DNA of 32,777 bases from Streptomyces atriruber (GTDB taxonomy: Bacteria > Actinomycetota > Actinomycetes > Streptomycetales > Streptomycetaceae). A program made the translations under genes and the position numbers. The notes under the pieces were generated by a model. The model saw only the letters and a list, made by a program, of their open reading frames with translations, had not been told where the DNA came from and searched no databases. Location of the stretch: contig NZ_LIPN01000099.1 in assembly GCF_001418325.1 (NCBI RefSeq), positions 1 through 32,777 of the forward strand, written 5' to 3'. Below are positions 27,916-32,777 of this stretch, piece after piece. Within the stretch, counting starts at the first letter, position 1; each line of letters begins with the position of its first letter.

Positions 27916-28754
27916 CGGGCGCTCTCCTGGTGCGTGTCGGACGCGTCCGTGCCGGTGCCGAACGCCGCGCGGACCGAGCCGAGGCCGTCGATGCGGGCTT
28001 CGAGTACGTCACCGGGGGCGACGGCGGTCATGGGGCCGAGCGCGCCGGTCAGCACGGTGTCCCCGGCCCGCAGTGGGTGCCCGAGCCGCACGAGCGTGTC
28101 GGCGAGCCAGACGGCGGCGTGCAGCGGGTGGCCGAGGCAGGCGGCGCCCGTGCCGGTGGAGACCGGTTCACCGCGCCGTTCCAGGACCATCCCGGCGGTG
28201 CGCAGGTCCAGGCGCCCGAGCGGTACGGGCCGGTTGCCGAGGACGTACGCGCCGCTGGAGGCGTTGTCGGCGATGGTGTCGACGGCCGTGATGTCCCAGT
28301 CGCGGATGCGGCTGCCGACGACCTCGATGGCGGGCAGCGCGAACGCGGTGGCCCGGATGACGTCGGCGACGGTGTGCCGATCGTGGGTCAGGTCGTGCTC
28401 CAGGACGAGCGCGACCTCGGCCTCGGCCCGGGGCTGGAGGATCGTGCCCCAGGGCAGGTCGGCGCCGTCGAGGGTCGCGGTGTCGTCGAACAGGGCGCCG
28501 AAGTCGGGTGTGCAGACGCCGAGTTGGGCCTGTACGGCGGCCGAGGTCAGGCCGATCTTCCAGCCGGTGACGCGGCGGCCCTCGGCGAGGCGGCGCTCGG
28601 TCAGCAGGGACTGCACGGCGTACGCGGCGTCGAGGTCGTCGGCGGCCAGCACGTCGCGCACGGGGGCGCAGGGCACGCCGGTGCGGCGGGCCTCGTCGAG
28701 GCGCTCGGCGGCGGTGCGCATGGGAGCGGTCACCGCGATGGTCGTCGTACTCAC
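27912..28754 (-). CDS. 2-oxopent-4-enoate (2-keto-4-pentenoate) hydratase
   Basis: 280 residues of the same hydratase/decarboxylase family. [28 protein letters not shown] and [13 protein letters not shown] resemble DmpE/MhpD hydratases. It adds water to 2-hydroxypenta-2,4-dienoate to form 4-hydroxy-2-oxovalerate, the aldolase substrate. I chose GTG at 28754 because it overlaps the previous stop as GTGA, the same pattern as the downstream junctions; an ATG at 28766 would add four residues. It is a metal-dependent cytoplasmic enzyme. Confidence 0.85.
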
Positions 28755-30178
28755 AGCTTCACGCACACATTCATCGGTTCGGAGAAGAAGTCGAGCGACT
28801 GGTCGCCGCCCTCGCGCCCGATGCCGGACGCCTTCACCCCGCCGAACGGGGTGCGCAGGTCGCGCAGGTTCCAGGTGTTGACCCAGGCGATGCCCACCTC
28901 CAGGGCGGGCGCGACCCGGTGGGCGCGCGCGAGGTCACGGGTCCACACCGTGGCGGCCAGGCCGTACGGTCCCGCGTTGGCGAGTGCGAGGGCCTCCTCC
29001 TCGGTGTCGAAGGGGGCCAGGTGCACGACCGGGCCGAAGATCTCCTCCCGTACCACCGGGTGGTCCTCGGGCAGCCCGGCCAGTACGGTCGGCTCCACGA
29101 AGAAGCCCTGGTCGCGGTCGTCGCCGAAGCGCGGCACCCCGCCGCCCGCGAGGACCTCGCCGTCGGCGGCGGCCTGCGCGAGATAGCCCAGGACCTTGTC
29201 GCGGTGGGCGGCGGAGATCATCGGGCCGTACCCGTCGAGCTTGCGCGCCTCGGCCGCGAGCCGGGCGGCGAACGCGTCGAACACCGGCCGTTCCACGTAC
29301 AGCCGCTCGGTGCACAGGCAGACCTGGCCGCTGTGGGTGAAGGCCGAGCGGACCGTGCCCGCGACCGACTCGTCCAGGTCGGCGTCGGCGAAGACCACCC
29401 CGGGGTTCTTGCCGCCCAGTTCGAAGGAGACCGGCGCGAGGCGGTCCGCTGCGGCACGCATGATGGTGGTGCCGGTGCCGGACTCGCCGGTGAAGGCGAT
29501 CGCGTCGACGCCCGGGTGCTCGGTCAGCCACTGGCCCGCCGCGTTGCCGCCCTCGCCGTGCACGAGGTTGAACACGCCGTCGGGCAGGCCCGCTTCGGCG
29601 GTCACCTCGGCGAGCAGGCAGGCGGTGCTCGGCGTCAGTTCGGAGGGCTTGGCGACGACCGTGTTGCCGGTGGCGAGCGCGGGCGCGACCTTCCAGGTGA
29701 GCAGCAGCAGCGGCAGGTTCCAGGGCGAGATGACGGCGACCACGCCGAGCGGCTTGCGCACGGTGTAGTTGAGCGCGCCGCGCCCGTCCGGGGTGCCGGT
29801 GCGCCAGGACTGCTCGCCGCGGCCCGCCAACAGGTCGGCGTAGGAACGGAAGTTGGCGATCGCGCGCGGGATGTCGACGGTGGAGGCCAGCTCCCGCGGC
29901 TTGCCGGTGTCGGCGCACTCCGCGACGATGAACTCCTCGAAGCGGCGCTCGATGCCGTCGGCGACGCGGTGCAGCATGCGGGATCGGTCGGCCGGGCTCC
30001 ACGTGCCCCACGGCCCGCGCAGCGCGTCCCGGGCCGCGTTCACGGCGCGGTCGACCAGTTCGGCGGAGGCCGCGGGGACCTCTGCGACGGTCCGCCCGTG
30101 GACCGGGTCGACGAGCGGGAACGGATCGCCGGAGGCGTCGAAGTCGCCTCCCACGTAATGCCGCACGGGTGTGCTCAC
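28751..30178 (-). CDS. nbaE: 2-aminomuconate semialdehyde dehydrogenase (ALDH family)
   Basis: 475 residues, an NAD-dependent aldehyde dehydrogenase. [14 protein letters not shown] (cofactor), [12 protein letters not shown] (general base Glu) and [13 protein letters not shown] (the catalytic Cys) are clear, and the close of the protein ([16 protein letters not shown]) is standard. It oxidises 2-aminomuconate semialdehyde (or 2-hydroxymuconate semialdehyde) to the acid; the operon context favours the amino substrate. Start: GTG at 30178 with GGGAGG (30187-30192) at 8 nt spacing; an upstream in-frame ATG at 30283 lacks family sequence. First gene of the minus-strand operon, divergent from the LysR gene. 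Confidence 0.92.
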   Translation of the reverse strand: MSTPVRHYVGGDFDASGDPFPLVDPVHGRTVAEVPAASAELVDRAVNAARDALRGPWGTWSPADRSRMLHRVADGIERRFEEFIVAECADTGKPRELASTVDIPRAIANFRSYADLLAGRGEQSWRTGTPDGRGALNYTVRKPLGVVAVISPWNLPLLLLTWKVAPALATGNTVVAKPSELTPSTACLLAEVTAEAGLPDGVFNLVHGEGGNAAGQWLTEHPGVDAIAFTGESGTGTTIMRAAADRLAPVSFELGGKNPGVVFADADLDESVAGTVRSAFTHSGQVCLCTERLYVERPVFDAFAARLAAEARKLDGYGPMISAAHRDKVLGYLAQAAADGEVLAGGGVPRFGDDRDQGFFVEPTVLAGLPEDHPVVREEIFGPVVHLAPFDTEEEALALANAGPYGLAATVWTRDLARAHRVAPALEVGIAWVNTWNLRDLRTPFGGVKASGIGREGGDQSLDFFSEPMNVCVKL

Positions 30179-30286
30179 CTTGCAGACCTCCCTTGCCAGG
30201 CCGGGGCGTTGAGTTCCGTCGCCGGTTCTGTTCGCGGTTCCTGGGCCCCGGATCGTGCAGGCATCATGCGCCGACTCGGGCATGCC

Positions 30287-30331
30287 GAACCAATGCCGAT
30301 TGACGTGGTTCCCATACCGATCCGGATATGG
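30287..30331. promoter_or_regulatory. Two dyads in the divergent LysR/ALDH promoter region
   Basis: GAACCA (30287-30292) with TGGTTC (30306-30311), and CCATA (30312-30316) with TATGG (30327-30331), are perfect inverted repeats. The second fits the T-N11-A shape of LysR-type sites (T30315 to A30326 or nearby). They lie in the 240-nt gap between the divergent genes and are candidate operators. Confidence 0.45.
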
Positions 30332-30418
30332 CAGGGTCAGGGCGCGGTCGAACCCGGTTCACGGGGCGTCCACCCGGCCGCAACGAACGCGTCGGCGTAC
30401 CGGAAGGGACGGCTCGCG

Positions 30419-31408
30419 GTGAACCTCCTGGACGGCCGGCTGAAGTTCCGGCACCTGACACTGCTGGTCGCGATCGTCCAGCACGGCGGTGTGGCCAGGG
30501 CGGCGGAGTCGCTGCACCTGACACAGCCCGCCGCAACGCGCACGCTGCGCGAACTGGAGACCATCGCGGACCTGCCGCTGTTCGTCCGCGAGCCGCGCGG
30601 GATGCGCCCGACGGTGTACGGGGAGGCGCTGGCCGGGCACGCGCGGGCGGTCATCACCGAGGTGCGCACGGCAGGTGAACACCTGGAGGGGCTGCGCCAG
30701 GGCCACGAGGGCACGGTCACCGTGGGCACGCTGCTGGCCGGGGCCAACGTGCTGCTGCCGCGCGCGGTGGCCCGGCTCAAGTCCGAGCGGCCGCGCCTGA
30801 CGGTGGTAGTGCGCGAAGGGACCCTCGACGTGCTCCACCCGGCCCTGCTGGCAGGGGAGTTGGACGTGATCGTGGGCCGGGTGGGCCCGGCACCGAAGGA
30901 GGGCGAGCGGCTGCACCAACGGATGCTGTACAGGGAGCGGATCATGCTGGCGGTACGGGCGGGCCACCCCCTGCTCGCCGATCCGGCCGCGTCCCTCACC
31001 GGGACGCTGACGTACCCCTGGATCCTGCCGGTCGACCAGACGACGCTGCGACAGGAGCTGAGCGCACTGTTCGTCGAGCGCGGCCTGGCGCTCCCGGCGG
31101 ACCGGGTGGAGTGCACGTCGATCCTGACGATGCGGGCCCTGCTGCTCCAGACGGACATGGTGGCGCTGCTGCCCGAGCTGGTGCTGCGCGACGACGAGCG
31201 CTTGGCGGCGCTGCCGGTGGAGCTCCCGTCGGTGGGACGCACGGTGGGCACGACGGAGGCGGCCCACCGCACCCGTACCCCCGCGCTCCAGGCGCTGCTG
31301 CACCACCTTGACGAGGAGGCGGCGCTGCTACGCGGGACGTTGAACCGGGGCGCCGCCCACGGTACTGCTCCGACGCCTGCAAGCAGGCACACCGACGAGA
31401 CCGGCTGA
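30419..31408 (+). CDS. LysR-type transcriptional regulator
   Basis: 329 residues. The N-terminal winged helix-turn-helix (about 5-65) reads KFRHLTLLVAIVQHGGVARAAESLHLTQPAATR, and the effector domain follows (GTVTVGTLLAG onward). The HTH is most like the PcaQ/GbpR subgroup, which control aromatic-compound genes; this is from memory of the pattern. GTG at 30419 has GGAAGGGA (30402-30409) upstream and puts the helix-turn-helix at the usual distance from the N-terminus. The frame is open far upstream but only as a shadow of the ALDH gene. It is divergent from the catabolic operon and so its likely activator, perhaps sensing a 3-hydroxyanthranilate- or muconate-type inducer. The inducer is unknown. 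Confidence 0.92.
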   Translation: MNLLDGRLKFRHLTLLVAIVQHGGVARAAESLHLTQPAATRTLRELETIADLPLFVREPRGMRPTVYGEALAGHARAVITEVRTAGEHLEGLRQGHEGTVTVGTLLAGANVLLPRAVARLKSERPRLTVVVREGTLDVLHPALLAGELDVIVGRVGPAPKEGERLHQRMLYRERIMLAVRAGHPLLADPAASLTGTLTYPWILPVDQTTLRQELSALFVERGLALPADRVECTSILTMRALLLQTDMVALLPELVLRDDERLAALPVELPSVGRTVGTTEAAHRTRTPALQALLHHLDEEAALLRGTLNRGAAHGTAPTPASRHTDETG

Positions 31409-31501
31409 GTGCCGCTGGTGAATGGGGATTCGGGCCGTTGGGGGCCGGCCTGAGTGAGGCGTGCACAATGGCTGGCGATGTGGGCGACGCCGTACTCCCC
31501 G

Positions 31502-32698
31502 CTACAGCCAGTCCCGCCGCTTGAAGATGAAGTACAGACTCACGCATACGACTGCCATCAGCAGAATCGCGAACGGATACCCCGCCGCCCACTTCAGCTC
31601 AGGCATTGTGTCGAAGTTCATCCCGTAGATCGTCCCCACCAACGTGGGAGCAAACAGAATCGCCGCCCACGACGAGATCTTCTTGATCTCCTCGTTCTGT
31701 TCGAAGCCCGCCTCCGCCAGCGCTCGCATCTCCGCGTTCTGCTGCTGGGTCACCAGGGTCGCGTTGACCGTGAGGATGTCCGCCAGGGCCTGGCGGAAGC
31801 TGTCGACGCGTTCGCTGGTGTGGGTGACATGGTCGGCCACGTCGCGCAGGTAGCGCTGGAGTTCCTCGTCCGTGCCGTATTTCGCGAAGCCCGCCATCAG
31901 GGAGTGCAGCATGCTGACCAGGGGGCGGGTCGCGCGCTGGAACTCGACCATTTCGCGGGAGAGTTCGTAGATGCGGCGGGAGACTTCCGGGTCGCCGCGG
32001 AATACTTCGGTCTCGATCTCGTCGATGTCGTTCTGGACGCCGGCGACGACCGGGGCGTAGCCGTCGACCACCGCGTCGAGGATCGCGTAGAGCACCGCCT
32101 CCGGGCCGAGTTTGAGGAGGTCGGGGGTCTCCTCCATGCGGCGGCGGACGCCGGACAGGTCGGGGGCGGCGCTGTGGCGGACCGTGATGACGAAGTCGGG
32201 GCCTACGAAGACGTGCAGTTCGCCGAAGTCGACCTCTTCGGGGGCGTCGAGGTAGCGGGCCGCGCGCAGGACGACGAAGAGTGTTCTGCCGTAGCGCTCC
32301 AGCTTCGGGCGCTGGTGGGCCTCCATCGCGTCTTCGAGGGCCAGCTCGTGGAGGTCGAATTCGGCGGCCAGGGAGAGGAGCTCCGCCTCCGTCGGGCGGG
32401 CGAGGCCGATCCACGCCATGCCGTTCGGCTGGTCGCGCAGCCGGCGGAAGGTGTCCGCCAGGGACGCGGGCGTCGCCACGCGGACGCCGTCGCGGTACAG
32501 GGCCGCCTCGACGATGCTGTCCGCGGGGGGACCTCCCGGCGTCGTGGCCGGGTCTTTCGTGTCTTCCAGTGGGGCCGGTGGTTCCGGTGGCTGCGAGGTG
32601 TTCGTGGTGGGCGCGGGGCCCGGTGGGCGCGGCGAGCGCCGCCACGCGTGTTTCCTGGTGCTCGCGTTCGGTTCGGGACGAGCTCGGCGCTCCGTCAT
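31502..32698 (-). CDS. corA: CorA-family magnesium/cobalt transporter
   Basis: 398 residues. The C-terminal pore helix carries YGMNF, the selectivity motif of CorA, followed by PELKW and a second membrane helix (FAILLMAVVCVSLYFIF) ending in basic KRRDWL, as in classic CorA. The long N-terminal cytoplasmic domain includes MEETPDLLKLGPEAVLYAILDAVVDGY. Residues about 1-60 are Pro/Thr-rich and look disordered. It moves Mg2+ across the membrane, with Co2+ or Ni2+ also possible. ATG at 32698 has GAAGG 8 nt upstream; GTG at 32707 is a less likely alternative. It stands alone, convergent with the LysR gene, with no link to the pathways beside it. Confidence 0.95.
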   Translation of the reverse strand: MTERRARPEPNASTRKHAWRRSPRPPGPAPTTNTSQPPEPPAPLEDTKDPATTPGGPPADSIVEAALYRDGVRVATPASLADTFRRLRDQPNGMAWIGLARPTEAELLSLAAEFDLHELALEDAMEAHQRPKLERYGRTLFVVLRAARYLDAPEEVDFGELHVFVGPDFVITVRHSAAPDLSGVRRRMEETPDLLKLGPEAVLYAILDAVVDGYAPVVAGVQNDIDEIETEVFRGDPEVSRRIYELSREMVEFQRATRPLVSMLHSLMAGFAKYGTDEELQRYLRDVADHVTHTSERVDSFRQALADILTVNATLVTQQQNAEMRALAEAGFEQNEEIKKISSWAAILFAPTLVGTIYGMNFDTMPELKWAAGYPFAILLMAVVCVSLYFIFKRRDWL

Positions 32699-32777
32699 GG
32701 CGACCACCTTCGATCGGCGAGGAGGGGAGGGGGGGCCGTGGACCCGAGCAGGATATGCGGCCGCCGTGGTGTGGGCG

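Noticed and set aside
28919..30418. N-terminal extension of the LysR frame
   Set aside because: The frame is open back to 28919, but this part is antisense to the ALDH gene; GTG at 30419 with a good RBS fits the family start.
31409..31501. Terminator between the LysR and CorA genes
   Set aside because: The 93-nt convergent gap shows only weak G-rich pairing and no convincing stem.

Overview
The window is high-GC DNA with strong third-position G/C bias, frequent GTG starts, a bL37-type mini ribosomal protein, a single TTA codon in a specialised-metabolism gene and an actinomycete-style NRPS. It reads as a Streptomyces (or close actinomycete) chromosome. No rRNA, tRNA, transposase or CRISPR array was seen.

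Region 1 (1-8050, + strand) is the 3' end of an NRPS cluster. A 5'-truncated NRPS (PCP-C-A-PCP-E, no thioesterase, docking-like tail) has an A-domain code I read as DASTIAAVCK, so an aromatic residue (Phe/Tyr-like) that is epimerised. It is followed by a tight set: free ACP, acyl-CoA/ACP dehydrogenase, FkbH-like glyceryl transferase/phosphatase and an acireductone-dioxygenase-like cupin. The first three resemble the hydroxymalonyl/methoxymalonyl-ACP cassette, but the usual 3-hydroxyacyl dehydrogenase is absent from this position and the cupin stands there instead.

Region 2 (8150-13683, + strand) is the most novel part: a compact candidate RiPP system. It has a 49-aa precursor with an acidic leader and a Tyr/Asn/Ile-rich C-terminus, a nested hairpin, a second hairpin that would mask a ribosome binding site, two different B12-type radical SAM proteins and a class I methyltransferase. 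The second radical SAM protein has the CX7CX2C motif of RiPP-maturation C-methyltransferases and a fused C-terminal domain. The first carries the only TTA codon I found in the window. I know of no characterised product for this architecture.

Region 3 (13684-18437) is ordinary accessory chromosome: an SDR with a lost catalytic Lys and a palindromic repeat inside its coding sequence, a 25-aa bL37-like protein, a GNAT-like protein, a degenerate HNH-like small protein, a 2'-5' RNA ligase/cyclic phosphodiesterase homologue and an MDR oxidoreductase.

Region 4 (18438-31408) is a catabolic island. An APC permease, a secreted LVIVD-repeat-type protein and nine minus-strand enzyme genes encode the full route from 3-hydroxykynurenine/3-hydroxyanthranilate through 2-aminomuconate to pyruvate and acetyl-CoA. 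Seven successive gene junctions overlap by exactly 4 nt and the eighth by 7 nt. A divergent LysR gene is the likely regulator. Tryptophan dioxygenase and kynurenine monooxygenase are not in the window. Region 5 (31502-32698) is a CorA-type metal transporter.
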